64,000 nucleotides of DNA. Origin: Dichetophora obliterata. Taxonomy: Eukaryota > Arthropoda > Insecta > Diptera > Sciomyzidae. Below are positions 23,241 through 35,485 of the stretch, in pieces. The translations under genes were made by a program, and so were the position numbers. The number at the start of each line of letters is the position of its first letter. Position 1 is the first letter of the stretch. A model generated the notes under the pieces. That model was given only the letters and a program-made list of their open reading frames with translations, did not search any database and was not told the DNA's origin. Where the stretch lies: positions 62,471,330-62,535,329 of the forward strand of contig OY986437.1 in NCBI GenBank assembly GCA_963920525.1, written 5' to 3'.

Positions 23241-23531
23241 AGGGGTATTCACGATTCAGTGCACTTGCCTGTGCAGTTGAGGACTTGAGGACTGATGCAC
23301 TTTACAAAAACAAATTGTACGTACGTCAAAAATCTGCACAAGCACTTTTCTACTATTACCTTCAACTTGAGGACTTGAGGATTTGAGCAGTTGTGCACTT
23401 GTGTGCATTGAAAAATGTTGACAGCTTTGAAATGGTGATGGTGGTGTGTTCACGAAAACCTAACTGCACAACTGCACAAGTCCTCAAGTCCTCAACTGCA
23501 CAGGCAAGTGCACTGAATCGTGAATACACCT
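23241..23531. mobile_element. 291-bp MITE with ~53-bp near-perfect terminal inverted repeats
   Basis: AGGGGTATTCACGATTCAGT (23241 on) is mirrored by ACTGAATCGTGAATACACCT, ending 23531. The match runs about 53 bp with one mismatch. The arms include several TGAGGACT/AGTCCTCA repeats. AAT borders both ends. High arm identity suggests a relatively recent insertion. Confidence 0.9.
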
Positions 23532-24677
23532 AATATTAATAAAAGCTCAAAATGGTACATGATTAGTATTTCTCTTGAAAGTGTGTTTCATTTGCATTTG
23601 AAATAATGAAAATATTTAGAATTTTGATATAATTTTATGTTTTTTAAAGTAAATTTCCATACAAATTTTAGAAAAAAAGTTTTTTTTGTCCAAGCTTTAA
23701 GAACCTGAATTTAAGTAAAACCAGAATAGGCAAATTTGAAAAGATCCGCATTTTTTCTTTTAGAACGTCAAGAAATCAGTTGTTCAAAATTTTGTTATAA
23801 GAAAGCGAAAGTCGAAAATATTTATTTAAGTATTTTGCGATATATTTTATTCAACGAAAAATATCAATAAGCATTTTAATGAAATGCAAAGTATTGTACC
23901 ATATCAAACCATATATTAAGAATTTTGAAAAAGTTAGGAAAACGGTACGCTTTAATCAATACCACGCAAATTATGACTATTAGATAACAATCAAAAGTTC
24001 TGTGATATTCCGAGTATAAGTTTAGATTCAAATATCCTTCACCAAGAACACTGTGGGTAAAAATCGTAAGTGGCATCGTGTTTGGCCTGATATTGCTAGG
24101 TTAAGTCTAAACTAACTTTTGTTTTAAGATATGTGCAGTTTTTCTTAAAACAATTAAAGCATTTCAAGGTCGTTATTTTTTGCTGTTTTTCTTAAAAAAC
24201 AATTTCGTTTTTGTGGGGGAGCAACACATCCTTTTTCTTTCCAAAATATTTTTTTGAGAGATCTTGACAAAAGACTTGCAACTTTTTTGACCTCTTAGAA
24301 ATACGATATAAATTTTTTGATACACCCTAGTGTGAATAAGACTGGCAATTGTGAGTTTGTCGTTTTGCATTTTCTTGTGATATAGCGAGTTAATTTGTAA
24401 CAAATCAGCGTTGAATGCGATCCCTCGCAGGTTTGCTGTTGCGCTGTTTCTTTTGTTAGCATTAAAATGCAACATTAGCAAATACCATGGTCGCAAAAAA
24501 TTTTTGACAATCGAAAAGCTGTATGCGTTGCAATGAATGGCAAAGATCTTGAAAAGAGTTTTTTTAAGGCCTTGAGTTTGTTCAAAACTTTATCTGTAAT
24601 CATTTGTTCCTCTGCAACATCGCTCCAAATTTGCATGCGATAAACAGAGTTATTTTTAAAATTAATTCGAAGCTACT
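23532..24677. other. Spacer, no gene seen; one shared repeat core
   Basis: GATCTTGACAAAAGACTT and ACCTCTTAGAAATACGATA (about 24,260-24,310) resemble, on the opposite strand, a segment at about 56,650-56,725. This suggests a dispersed repeat. No coding signal was recognised. Confidence 0.45.
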
Positions 24678-25188
24678 CAGCCCTATTTCAGAATCCGCCA
24701 TAGCGTAAATTTTCTTTCGAATTCGTAATGTCGTATTCTGCAATCCGAATCGTTGCATCGTACTCGAACATTGGCTATTCCGCAATCCGAACGCATCAAC
24801 AGCTGTTTTTCAGATTTTTTCACGAAAGCTTTGCCTCGACGGATTTGTTTACGACAAAAGGAAATAATTGCATTTTCATAGATTAGGTCGCAAAATAAAA
24901 CCTATAATTTATTTTTAGTAAATGTAGGTGAAATGGAATCTCGCAATATTTTTCGATGAATTTTCATAGATTCTTTTTGTGAGAAATCTTCCACTCATTG
25001 TGCGAAATTTTTCTTTTTATTTATTTGTCTGCTGTTGAAATCACTTGTTTTCTAACTCCCGAAATAAATTATAAATGTAAATTCGAAAAGGGGAAGTTTC
25101 GTTCGGCATTTGGATTAGCAAACTTTAGATATTCTTAGCGCAGCCTTACGTTCTTAAATTCATTACGACAGATACTGAAATAGGGCTG
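24678..25188. mobile_element. 511-bp MITE with CAGCCCTATTTC termini, family Z copy 1
   Basis: CAGCCCTATTTCAGAATCCG at 24678 is mirrored by CAGATACTGAAATAGGGCTG, ending 25188. The tip resembles hAT-type CAG ends. A second element with the same CAGCCCTAT tip lies at 57,270-57,490. There is no transposase. Confidence 0.75.
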
Positions 25189-26336
25189 ACTATGAAGTAA
25201 AATTGAAATTTATGTGATATTCAGAATATTTGAGGATCCGAAATTTTGCTCCAGAGCAGCACTTTTACGATTAGGAGATCCAAAAATAGCCAAAAGATCC
25301 GGTTATTTCCTGCCCTACATTGTATTATAGCTTACAAAAACTGGCCTTTTCTGGTTTTTGAAATGGCTGACATAAGACATGTGCTGATATGTCCTTTGAC
25401 ATATCCACACTCGAAAAGTACTGTTTTCTAAAGTCAAATTAAAAGTTCGTTCATGCACATGTGGTAAAGGGCTATATAATATTCATGATTTCATATTTTC
25501 TTATGACAAAAAGTTTTTGCTAGTGAGTTCTTTATCTTTCAAAATTTTGAGTTAGTATAGAATTGTCTGAAAAATTAAAAGTAGCAAACAAAAATCACAA
25601 AACAAATTGTATAAATTGACGATTTTCTCTAACTGTTGAGACATTTTTAGATGAATTGCAAACTTTAACCAACCTATTGGAGCTGGCTTTTTTTCCAATG
25701 TAAGTAATTAGCAAATTTGCAATACATACATGTCTCAACTTATAGTCATCTTCAGGTGTTTAAAATTTTAAGTAAAAAAAAAATAAACAAAAAAATTTTG
25801 CCTCCAAAAGGATTTTGACCGAGCTTCTTATTATTGATCAATTGTTTTTGAAGTATTTTTAAATCGAATTCATGCAAGCAGCTTGATTCAATTCAATTAA
25901 GATTCAAAATTACTGCGAACAACTTTTCATTGTCTAGACGATTTTCTTAAAATATTAAACTGAAAATGGTGTCTATTTTTTTCTTAAGAACTTATGTTTT
26001 CAAAATACCATTTCTTTTTTCTCGATTTGTCTTCTTTGGATTGACTTATTTTAAATTCTTTGCAAATTAAAGGGGGTAGTTGAACATAAAAATCTCCTTG
26101 ATAGAGCCTGATCACTATTCTGGTTTAAATCCAGTGTGACTTGTTGTTAGTATTGTTATAAAACTTACTAAGTAAGGAGAAGTGATGCGAATAGGAAAGA
26201 CTAATTGTTTGAAGATTAAATTTTTTACTTCAGCATTAGCATTCAAAGTTAAAAATATCCAATTTTCTCGCATCATAAATAGATTTCATTTGAAACGGAA
26301 TGCATGTCAAACTTTTAAGAATTAATATTTATTTAA
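25189..26336. other. Spacer, no gene seen
   Basis: AT-rich sequence without recognised coding or repeat structure. Confidence 0.5.
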
Positions 26337-26859
26337 GGGGGGAAACCTAAGTAACTCACGAAAAATAAGCTTATTTTCAGGATTTTTTTTTTCTCAATGA
26401 AAAGGTCAATAAAAAATTTGTAAAGCTAGTTTTTAGAATATAAGTCTTGATATACAAAATTTAATTTTTTTTGAAGGTGCCTATTTTTTGAAGGGGCTCA
26501 TGGCAGCACATCTAACGTCCTTAATTTTGGTATCTGGAACAACACAAAAATTTGGTCAGCTTCTATACATCAACAGCTATCGGCACACGTAGAACTTTTC
26601 CCTACAATATAAAAAAAATCATACGTGTGTCGATAGAAAAAGGTCACAATACCTTTTAAATATAAATATACTGTCAAAATTGCAAACTGTAAAGATTTGC
26701 TCAATCTATGTGTAAAAAATCGCAGAATGGAATATTTGGGCATTTAGACACTTTTGCCATGTTCTATCTTTTTGTATATTATTTTTAAGACCCTAAAGCA
26801 TATTTAGTGCGACAAGAACAATTTTCGACTCTTACAAAATTTTACTTATGTTTCCCCCT
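26337..26859. mobile_element. 523-bp MITE, TTAA-flanked family, copy B
   Basis: TTAA (26333-26336) precedes GGGGGGAAACCTAAGTAACT. The far end CTTATGTTTCCCCCT is followed by TTAA (26860-26863). It is shorter than copy A because of internal deletions, but homologous along most of its length and in the same orientation. Confidence 0.8.
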
Positions 26860-26863
26860 TTAA

Positions 26864-27198
26864 ACTTTCAAGGGGATAAGCGATTTTATAGTGATATTAA
26901 AATATTTAAAGTAATAAACATTTGACATTTCGTGAGCAAACAAAAACAAGGTGAAAAAATTAATCCATATCAAACATGTTTAAAAACCGGAGCTTGACTG
27001 CTTAGTGAATTGTCTTTGATAACAGTGTTTTTTTTTATTAAATTTAAGCATCATCAAAATTTTAACGTAAAAGTTTTGAACGCAACATTTCACGGCGTTT
27101 AAAATTTTAACAGCTATCAATCAGCTGTAAGAGTAAAAAACAAAACAAAAAAAAAAAAAAAAAAAAAAACAAACTATAATTTTTTACGCTTGCTTAAA
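26864..27198. other. Spacer with a poly(A) tract, no gene seen
   Basis: Contains a long A run at about 27,149-27,168. Confidence 0.5.
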
Positions 27199-27280
27199 CA
27201 AAAGACTTAAGCAACAAGCTTGACAGTGAAATTATAAATTTGCTATGCGGCACAAACAAAAGACTTAAGCAGCGAACTTG
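27199..27280 (+). repeat. Recurrent motif pair (copies 4 and 5)
   Basis: CAAAAGACTTAAG then CAACAAGCTTG at 27199-27222, and CAAAAGACTTAAG then CAGCGAACTTG at 27257-27280, start 58 bp apart. The spacer contains TTGCTATG and the second copy is followed by GATGTGCAACT. Both features recur around the pair at 41.1 kb. Confidence 0.75.
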
Positions 27281-27979
27281 ATGTGCAACTAATAAGATAG
27301 AGCACATTAAAGTCAATTCTAAACGATTTGTTTTGAGTACAAACTTCTTCTTGAGATAAAAAGTGTTAGTGGAAATCAACACAAAATATATTAAAAATAT
27401 TTTCGAAAATGACTTTTTTTTTAAATAGTCTAACAACATTTAATGTAAATTGTTGGTTAATTTGAAAAGAAAATAATTTAATTTTAACTGCTTTTGTTGT
27501 CTTGCAAGAAATATTTTTTGCAAGACTTGTTTAAAAAAAAAACAACTTACATATCTTTCACCAGCTTTCGAAACGATGAGTTATCCGAATTAGTTTACTT
27601 TAACAGCTACTCAAAATTTGGTTATTTCGTAACTTTTTGCAAACTTTACGCAATACTTTCGCTTACTATTGACACAATGAAATGACAATAAAATAAATAA
27701 ATATGCGTAATGCGTGCTGCTTGGAAAAACTTTCACAATATTCAGAGATTATTTCCTTCACTTGTCGTTGTCATGTATAATTAAAAATCATTTAACACGC
27801 TCACTTTTTACAGCCATTATTTGTAATGAGATAATATAATATTAAAATTTTTGCGATATTATCATAAACAAATCAAATTTTTATGATTTAGCTTAATAAA
27901 TTGTAATATTGTTTGCACTTTTGCTTAGTTTAAAGCCGCTTGTTAGCGCAAGACACTTTCATAGACCAGACGTCACACA

Positions 27980-28570
27980 AAAATACGGTACTCTACGAGT
28001 TTAAGGCTGCAAAGAACAACTTTTTTAGCATTAAGCGCACGAAGACGACAACGACGACCACGCAACCACGCAAACGTCACTTAAATGAGTTGGATTTTGT
28101 TCGTTGGGGACAGCGAGAGCGTTGCTTGTCGCTTGACTTGTATAGAAAAAGAATTAAAATCGAAGAACATAATAAAACAGCAGTGAACGAACGAAAGCAG
28201 ACAAAGATGAAAATAAAGATGAAGTTAAGAAGAAGGACGTTAAAATGAGGAAGAGGTAAAACGTCAAAACTGAAACGAACGATCGATGAAGCGCAACTAA
28301 ACTAAAAGATGGTAATTTTGCTGTCGTTTTCATTTGCTGCTGCTGTTGCTGTCAGCGTCAGCAGCGCAGACAATGCTAACAGCACTGTTAAAATGCTGTA
28401 GAAGTGCTGTTAAAGCGTTGTGAACGCTGGCGCTGTTCGCTGTTTTTGCGTTCTGCTTTGCTTGCAGAATTATTAATGTTTGTTTTGATTTTCGATCTCT
28501 CACTTTATAGCTGAACGAACGATAACATTTCTTGTGAATGTGAGAAAAATTCGTGTTCAACCATTTCTAT
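27980..28570. other. Less AT-rich, complex region; possible host 5' region
   Basis: The sequence is visibly richer in G and C than its surroundings. It has GCTGCTGCTGTTGCTGTCAG (about 28,336) and CTTTAACAGC/GCTGTTAAAG-type repeats. A minus-strand TATAAAG lies at about 28,505-28,511. Opposing open frames (28,020-28,248 plus and 28,330-28,560 minus) have biased, repetitive composition and no domain. It could be a promoter or untranslated exon, but nothing here proves it. Confidence 0.3.
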
Positions 28571-28722
28571 GTACGAGTATTTTGTTGCTGCTTGTCTTTC
28601 TATTTAATCTGCATTTGAAAATGTATTTATTTATATTCTAAAATTGGTAAAAAAACTTAAGACATAAAAATGCCTCTCTTCTTACCAAAGGAAAAAAATA
28701 AAAATAAATACTTTTGACTCAC

Positions 28723-28756
28723 CTTAGGAAAGGTCGTTGCTATTGATGTCGACGAA
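28723..28756 (-). other. Candidate 34-nt microexon (splice-site pattern only)
   Basis: On the minus strand a good polypyrimidine tract and acceptor (CCCTTTTTATTACAG) precede 34 nt, followed by a consensus donor AAG|GTGAGT at 28722. In one frame the exon reads FVDINSNDLS then stop. In another it is open (SSTSIATTFPK). Length is not a multiple of three. No gene is recognised. Confidence 0.3.
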
Positions 28757-28905
28757 CTGTAATAAAAAGGGAAAAAAAGAAATTATTTTAGTTGAGATTT
28801 ATAGAAAAAGATTTAATTGTCAGAAACTTTAAAGTAACTGAAAATTGTTAGCTAATAAAATGTTAAAGTTAATTGCATAACTATATATTGAAGAAATAAA
28901 GAAAT

Positions 28906-28929
28906 CAAAAGACTTAAGAAACGAACTTG
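28906..28929 (+). repeat. Recurrent motif copy 6
   Basis: CAAAAGACTTAAG then AAACGAACTTG. It is one of the closest matches to the consensus. Confidence 0.75.
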
Positions 28930-29361
28930 CGTATTTTAGCAAGTGAAGTAAAATTAGGAAGGCTTTTCACAGTTTGAATACGCTGGTCTGCTATTTGTAC
29001 GATTTGTAATTTGTACGCGAATTTACGTAATGGTATTTTGCTATGTTGTTGTTTTGCATGCAAACAAAAATATGCAAACACGCGTTAGTTAAACTAGCCT
29101 TTGGACATGTTTTTTCTATCTCGTATTTTTATACTGTGACTACGGCCTCTGATATATTACATACATAATAATTTTTGCATAATTTTTTAATACGACAGTC
29201 ACATGGCGGAGTGCTCACAGTTGCAACAATAACAAATGCTATAAATACGATTTGTTAAATGTACGCTTAAACTGTGAATAGCTTAAATGTAAAACAATAG
29301 TAAGCAAAGAAAGGATCAAACACCTTAATTTTTTGTTAAAATGTCTTTTTATCTTACTCAC

Positions 29362-29449
29362 GTCAGCTTGATTGAGGTTCATTAAAACTTGAGATGTCAT
29401 GTCAAAAAGTAGTTTGGCGAAAAATGCGAAAAATGAATTCCAAGAAATC
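29362..29449 (-). other. Candidate 88-nt host exon (splice-site pattern only)
   Basis: On the minus strand TTTCTTTAAAAG precedes the segment and a donor GAC|GTGAGTAAG follows at 29361. One frame is open throughout and ends MTSQVLMNLNQAD. It would join in frame to the 34-nt candidate at 28,723-28,756, then reach a stop. It could equally be chance in AT-rich DNA. Confidence 0.2.
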
Positions 29450-30560
29450 CTTTTAAAGAAATATTTTTGAATATATAAACTATCAAAAACTGATTTTTTC
29501 AATTTTCTACACTAGGTAACTGCCTTAATTGTGATATTACTTGAAGTCACTCTTTTCGTGGCCAGACCCTCTTTAACCGGAAACTTTTCTTATAGCAACT
29601 CTTTACTGCTTAAAGCAAAATATTAGTAGTATATCCTTAAGACTATGCCAATTTTGAGTACTATAATTTTTTCATGTCAAAATTTGTGATCAAATAAAAC
29701 TATAATAATAATGTATTGATTTTTGGAAACTATTTGTCAATAGATTTCATTTAAGTTGCTTAGCTTACAGTTAAATTAAATAATTCTATACGATCGTAGT
29801 CAATAGGGGGATCTTAGGCTACAAACCACCCATAGAGTCAAAAGGTATGCAAAAATGTTAATAGAAATAAAACTTTTAAGAGCACAAAAAAAAGATAATA
29901 AGTAAAAAAAAACTAAGCAAGTAATTATCATATTTTAATAAAATATCTTATAGTCTTATATCTACTTAAATAATCTACTTTAAGACTCAACACATAGCCA
30001 TTTTAAATGCAAATATGAAAATAAATCAAAATTTTATTATCTTTTATCTGGTCAATTATATTTATAGTGTTAAAATGGGCAATTATATTTATCAGGTGTG
30101 GAATATTTTGTCGGCAAATATTTGAAACAATTTGTAAATAAAGAGGTATTCATTAATTTAAACAAAGAATAAGTACAAATTAAAAATGACAAATATTTTT
30201 AAATATTTACTTACTGCAAATAAATTAACATATCCCTATTTCGCGATATCAAGTTTAAATAATCTATATTTTTTTGTTTAAATTATCTACTCAAAGATCA
30301 TAGAAAACTTTTAAAATATCAATTTTTATTGTTATTGTTGTTGATAGAAATTCGAGCTTGCTACTAAAATATTTTTTAAATTGTTTTGACAAGAAAAGTT
30401 TTTTTTTATATATGTTAAAAGTTTGGAAGGATTTGTGTTATCAATTCAAATTTATTTTTAATATTTCAATTTAAATGAACATTTTTACAATAACACATAT
30501 AAAAATTATTATGTAAAAAAGCGATTATGTGCCATAAAAGCGATTAAACAAGAGGTGGAT
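29450..30560. other. AT-rich spacer, no gene seen
   Basis: No coding or structured signal was recognised. Confidence 0.5.
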
Positions 30561-30564
30561 GGTA

Positions 30565-31265
30565 AAGTTGTAAGTCAAGCTGAAAGTCACGCCCCACAGT
30601 GTAACGAGGTCTATGGGATGAGTAACAAAAAATAGAAGGAATCATCTTAGGCACATGAAATTTTCACACAAATTTCACACAAAGTTACACACAAACATTC
30701 ATCAAGATCGGACTCGCCCTTCACCCACCTACCATACAAAATTAACAATAAAAGTGCAATATCTCGAGTTGTAGAAAGCGTAAAACCCAAATAAACAAAT
30801 TTTTTTACTGATTGGATACACAAAATTACAAAATTAAAAAACTTCATCAACATTTGCCATGCCCTTCATCTACCTCCCGTAGCGGCCGTAGCCTAACAGG
30901 TAGAGTGCGTGGCCTCTAAGCTAAAGAACCGCGGTAGCCCAGGTTCAATTCCAGCTCAGACAGAAAGTTTTTTCAATTGAATTCAATTCAATTAATTTTT
31001 CTGTTTGGTCGTCACCTCTCTACATTCAAATAATTATTATAAAAAATTTCATCAAAATCCGCCACGCCCTTCGACCACCTCCAATGCAAAATGAAGAATA
31101 AAAGTGCAAAATCTGCAGTTGTAGAAAATATAAGAAAGGAAATTAACTTGTTTATTTTTCACTGGTTTCACTTAATTATCATATAATTATTTTATTAGTA
31201 TGATATAAAATTTTTTATTCAGATTGGCCAAGTCCTTCACCCGCCTCCCACACAATATTCAATGA
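30565..31265. repeat. Degenerate tandem array with a CACGCCCTTC core
   Basis: CTCGCCCTTCACCCACCT (about 30,714), CATGCCCTTCATCTACCTCC (about 30,858), CCACGCCCTTCGACCACCTC (about 31,063) and AGTCCTTCACCCGCCTCCC (about 31,229) mark successive units. GTGCAATATCT or GTGCAAAATCT plus GTTGTAGAAA follows two of them. A SINE inserted at about 30,878 enlarges one interval. Confidence 0.65.
30878..31020 (+). repeat. tRNA-derived SINE (type 2)
   Basis: The head has an A-box-like TAGCCTAACAGGTAGAG (about 30,889) and a B-box-like AGGTTCAATTCC (about 30,942), at tRNA spacing. These would drive RNA polymerase III. The anticodon arm does not fold as a functional tRNA by eye and no 3' CCA-ready acceptor pairs. 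An ATTCAATT-rich body follows. It differs from the two SINE copies at 36.3 and 43.3 kb. Confidence 0.65.
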
Positions 31266-31269
31266 AGTT

Positions 31270-32095
31270 TATTAACTAAAAAATATTTTTATTTTAATGC
31301 ATGGATTTTTTTAAATTTTACATAAATCTTAAGAATTAGAGAAAATTATTGACTGTCATCAGAATAATTCGTAAAGTCACTCGACACAAAGTCAGAGAAA
31401 TAGAGATCAGAATTGAAATAAATTGTGTCATCATTCATATCATGATCTTCATTTAAAATTAATTCATTGATTTCATTATCATTATTCTGTTTTTTTTTTA
31501 AATTTTTTTAAAAAAAGATATAAAAGTTTCTGATGAAAGCAGTAATCCACGGAATAAATTTATATTGCATAGTTCTCAAAAATTTATACGGGTATGATTT
31601 AAGCTAGTTTTTCTAAACTCTTTACGACTACCTTCTAAAGCAATACAATTAATATTTTTGCATATTTAAGCCTACAACCTTTATTACAATTCTTATCCAC
31701 GGTGATCTTAATGGTTGAAAAAGACAGCGTGAAATGAGGAAGAGTAAATTGTAAACAAACTTAATAATTCTAGTGAATGTTCTAGTCAAAGGCCTAACAA
31801 ACAATTTAAGATGAACTACGATGAAATCAGATGCGTATAACTCTAGAAATTTTCGCCCTGGCTGAAAACAACTTTTTTTCGATACCACCATACCACCATA
31901 CCACTATCGATACCACTAGCAAGAAGAAAATGCATAAATATTAAAAAATTAATGTTTTTAGGATATCGATTTTTGTATAATTTACGTAAAAAATATTCAA
32001 GTCTTCAATAATGCATATTTATTGTCTTTGCACAAAAAAGTCTAAAATTTAGCCCTTTTTTTGTTTCAAATGTGAAATGTCACCTGGTGATCATT
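31270..32095. other. AT-rich spacer with a CCATACCA microsatellite, no gene seen
   Basis: A short TACCACCA tandem repeat occupies about 31,882-31,917. No coding signal was recognised. Confidence 0.5.
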
Positions 32096-32099
32096 TTTG

Positions 32100-32365
32100 T
32101 TAAAACATACTTTAGAAAAGTGGTCATAAAACCCTTATTTGAAAGTAGTCTGAGACCAAATTTTGGAAATGTGTTAAGAAAGGCATATTTTAAAATAAAA
32201 AAATACAAACATGTTTTTATTTTGTAACTGTGCTTGCAACTTTATAAAAAATTTGTTATGTTTTCTTATAAATTTGCGCATTTTTGTCAAAAAATGATTC
32301 AGAAAAGTAAGCATAAAATCCTTATTTGAAAGTAGTCTGAGACCAAATTGGGAATGTGTTCCGAA
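32100..32365. repeat. Two direct copies of a 187-bp unit
   Basis: CTTATTTGAAAGTAGTCTGA followed by GACCAAATT occurs at 32134 and 32321. Similar flanks (AGAAAAGT..CATAAAA before, GGAATGTGTT after) extend the match. Confidence 0.7.
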
Positions 32366-32389
32366 ATGCATATGTAATATAGTATCGCC

Positions 32390-33428
32390 GGAAATTGATA
32401 TATTTTTTCATGGATATGATTGTTGTCGATTTAGATTAACATCGGATACGTGTCATAACCTAGGTTCAACCTATAACAGTAGAATTCCTTCCGAAAGAGT
32501 ATCTTGCTATAAATATTTAGGAGTAATGGTTGATGAACATCTTACCTGGACCGTACACATTTCATTGTTGAAGAAATATCTTTTCTCTTCATTACGATGG
32601 TTTTATAAACTAAGACATTTTTGTTTTGAAAGTGCATTAACTAAAATATACTACGGGATTTTTCATTCTAGATTGAAACATGGTGTGAGCTGCTGGGGAG
32701 GTGCTTATCTAAATAATAGACGTCCCCTGTTAATATTACAAAAGTCTGCCGTTAAAATAATCTGTAAAGTAAATCGATTAACTTCATCTATTAATCTATT
32801 TAGTCGTCTTAAGATCTTACCGTTACGGCATCTTTATTATTTTAAAGTTCTAAAAATATTTTTTAAAAGAAGTAGGTATATGCAGAACCCCATATATGGT
32901 AATAACAACTTAAGAACGAACCATAATTCTACCGTGACTGTTCCAATTTTTCGCACAACCCACTATCGTTATTTATTTCGATTTTATTTTATAGACTTTA
33001 CAACAGACTTCCTGCAAGTATACGCCTTGAAAGAAATTTGAGTACTTTCTTAAGAAAAAAAAAAATTGTGGATCTTTGACTTAGACCACTCGGAAGTTGA
33101 ATTTTTGTTGCGTTCCATTAGCTAATTTTTGTTTGTTCTTTATTTTTTAGACAGAAATAATTTTTTTCTTCTAATAAATCATTGTTAATTTTTATAACTG
33201 TTTTTTACTTATATTGTTTAATTCAATTCATCCCACAAAACACTTTTTATACAAACACAATTTATTTAGTTTTATATATTTATTGAAGTGGTATTTAACG
33301 CTATTAATTCTAATACTAAATGTCAATACCATTTTTATAAGTAAAAATTATTCTAATGATTGTATATTTTATTGAATAATCTTGTCAAAACTTTTTTTAC
33401 TATGAGAATAAAGAATAATAATAATAAA
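32390..33428 (+). pseudogene. 5'-truncated LINE: RT C-terminal region plus 3' tail (jockey/CR1-like)
   Basis: The frame begins after the palm with a KYLGVMVDEHLTW segment (about 32,512-32,550). It continues through SSLRWFYKLRHF, LTKIYYGIFHSRLKHG and CWGGAYLNNRRPL to LQKSAVKIICKV and PLRHLYYFKVLKIF. This is the usual RT thumb and linker order of jockey/CR1-type LINEs. A frameshift near 32,985 moves the end (RLYNRLPASIRLERNLSTFL) to another frame, stopping near 33,080. The 3' end is an AATAATAATAATAAAA tail at about 33,415-33,430. The 171-codon piece at 32,526-33,041 is the longest uninterrupted LINE frame in the window. Confidence 0.8.
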
Positions 33429-33430
33429 AG

Positions 33431-34149
33431 AAAAATTTCCATGTCAAAATATACAGTAAATTCAGAGAAAACGAAAACTAAAAAAAACATTGAATTGAAA
33501 GCAATGTGTTTTTAAAGTTATGGCAGGATTCAATCATAGAGGCTATGCAGCCATTTGACGTTTATTCACAAGAATGAACTTAGATACCCTAATAATGCGA
33601 GGAGAGCAAAAGAGTAACTTTTTGATACCAAAATAAGCACTTGGTTGCATGAATATGAAACTTTTTCATTGTACGAAATATCCAAAGGTACATTTGACTA
33701 CTACGTTTTATACTACATATTCTATAACTTATTTGTTTTGACTTAAAATTATATTACGAGTTGTAAAAAATATAATAGCTACATTTTTATTGTATAACAG
33801 AAAAAAAAGAATAAAAGTAATATGTGCACAACACAGTACACAGGAAATTAATAATACTTGCATGCGAATATTTCCAAAACTTTAAGCTTTGAATTATAGA
33901 ATGTACTGAAAACATTGTCTTCATTTTATAGTTTATGCAATTCAAACTTTTTGTTGTTTTTTGTTACAAACAGTATGAATATAGTTATTTAAATATAAAT
34001 TAAATTAAATGAAGACTTACTTCTTCATATATTTAGTTTTAATATAAAAACACTAAAACTAATCTATTATTAGTCATATTTACACAGCGAACAGGACTTC
34101 TTACTTAAATCTCGCTAATAAAAATTAAGCTTGCCTGTCATAAATGCTG
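33431..34149. other. AT-rich spacer, no gene seen
   Basis: No recognised signal. Confidence 0.5.
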
Positions 34150-34806
34150 TTTTTAAATCAGCAAAATATTAAAAGAGGATTTAAGCAAACAATTAATTTT
34201 TTGAAAATTTTTTTTTGTTAATTGATTGTTGTTGTAAAACTATTCAAAACTATGTAAAAAATCAACCAAATCCGCTTATAATTCCGATTCTGCAGTGCTA
34301 AAAACCCGGTGCGCCAGAGTACTTTTAACTAACCAGAGTAACTTTAAACGCGTTTTTGTTGAAACATAGTTTTTTTTTATACAGATTTTCATTTTCGTAA
34401 TGTAATTCTACATAACTTTCATCAAAATGAGCGTTTTTGTAAAATTTGTCTAGTTTTTACACGCAGCAGTATTGTTAAAAATAACAAAAATTTTACTACT
34501 TTTTCGTCGCTTCATAATTTTCTTAATTTTCATTGGTAAAATATGTGCATTCAAAAGTCGATTTTCAAATGCATTTCTTTTGTTTGTTTAAAACGATTTT
34601 GAGCTAAGCTATGATGTGGGTCAACTTTCATCATTTTTTAAGCATACAAACTTCAGCGCCATCTTTATATATTCAGAATATATGTTAGAAAATTTTGTTA
34701 CTTAAACTGATGATGTAAAATTAACACGCAAATAAACTTTTTTAAAAATCATCTTCCAAAATTACCTAAATTTTAATCGGTTTTGCATAAAATTTCCCCT
34801 TAGTGT
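34150..34806. mobile_element. ~650-bp dispersed repeat, family X copy 1
   Basis: Homologous in the same orientation to 53,703-54,419. Shared blocks include TTGATTGTTGTTGTA-like sequence, CAGAGTAACTTTAAACGCG, a TTTTTACACG segment and ATGATGTGG. Terminal repeats are degenerate here: GGATTTAAGCAAACAATT on the left, GGTTTTGCATAAAATTTCCC on the right. Confidence 0.7.
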
Positions 34807-35137
34807 AATGAAAAAAGAAATCTTTAAAAAAAAAGTGAAGCAAAAGAAGAACTACTTTAAAAAAAAACGCACCAAAACACTGAAATGATACTTTTTTTTG
34901 AAAAGACTACACAACCCCGTTTGTCATTAATATCAGAGAGAGAATGTGTGTTTGTTTACATAAAATAAGGATATGTCAAATATATACTTAACCCTATTCT
35001 GATTGAATCATGAGTTATGGTAGTTGTCAATTTAAAATTTCAAAATTAAGGCATTTCAATCACACAGTAGAATTCATTAGTTTCTATAAACAATGCATTG
35101 AAATAGATTCTTCAAGTTTATTTTGATATTAATATAA
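34807..35137. other. Spacer, no gene seen
   Basis: No recognised signal. Confidence 0.5.
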
Positions 35138-35485
35138 TATTTATTTATTTATTTAGTAATGTTTTTCGATACAAATATCCCTTACAGACTACTTAAAATT
35201 GATAAAAAATCGAAAAAAAAAATATATGTAACTACTTAATTAATAAAGAATTAATAAAATAAGATAAAAAAAGAAATATCTTTAGATGCGAAAGCAGTAA
35301 TTTAGCAATTTTTTAAAAGCTAGTTTTGAAATGTTAAAATCTTTATCATTCTCTATAGATAGTTCATTTTACAATGTTAACGTGCGAGTAATAGGATCTT
35401 CAAGAGCATACAGAGTTCTATGTATTTGGGAATGAAATAAAGAGTAACGCCGCAACAACCTTGCAGAAATATTAAAATCAACAAA

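Noticed and set aside
24260..24280. Eleventh copy of the recurrent motif (ACAAAAGACTTGCAAC)
   Set aside because: It matches only the first half and lies within another repeat shared with 56.7 kb.
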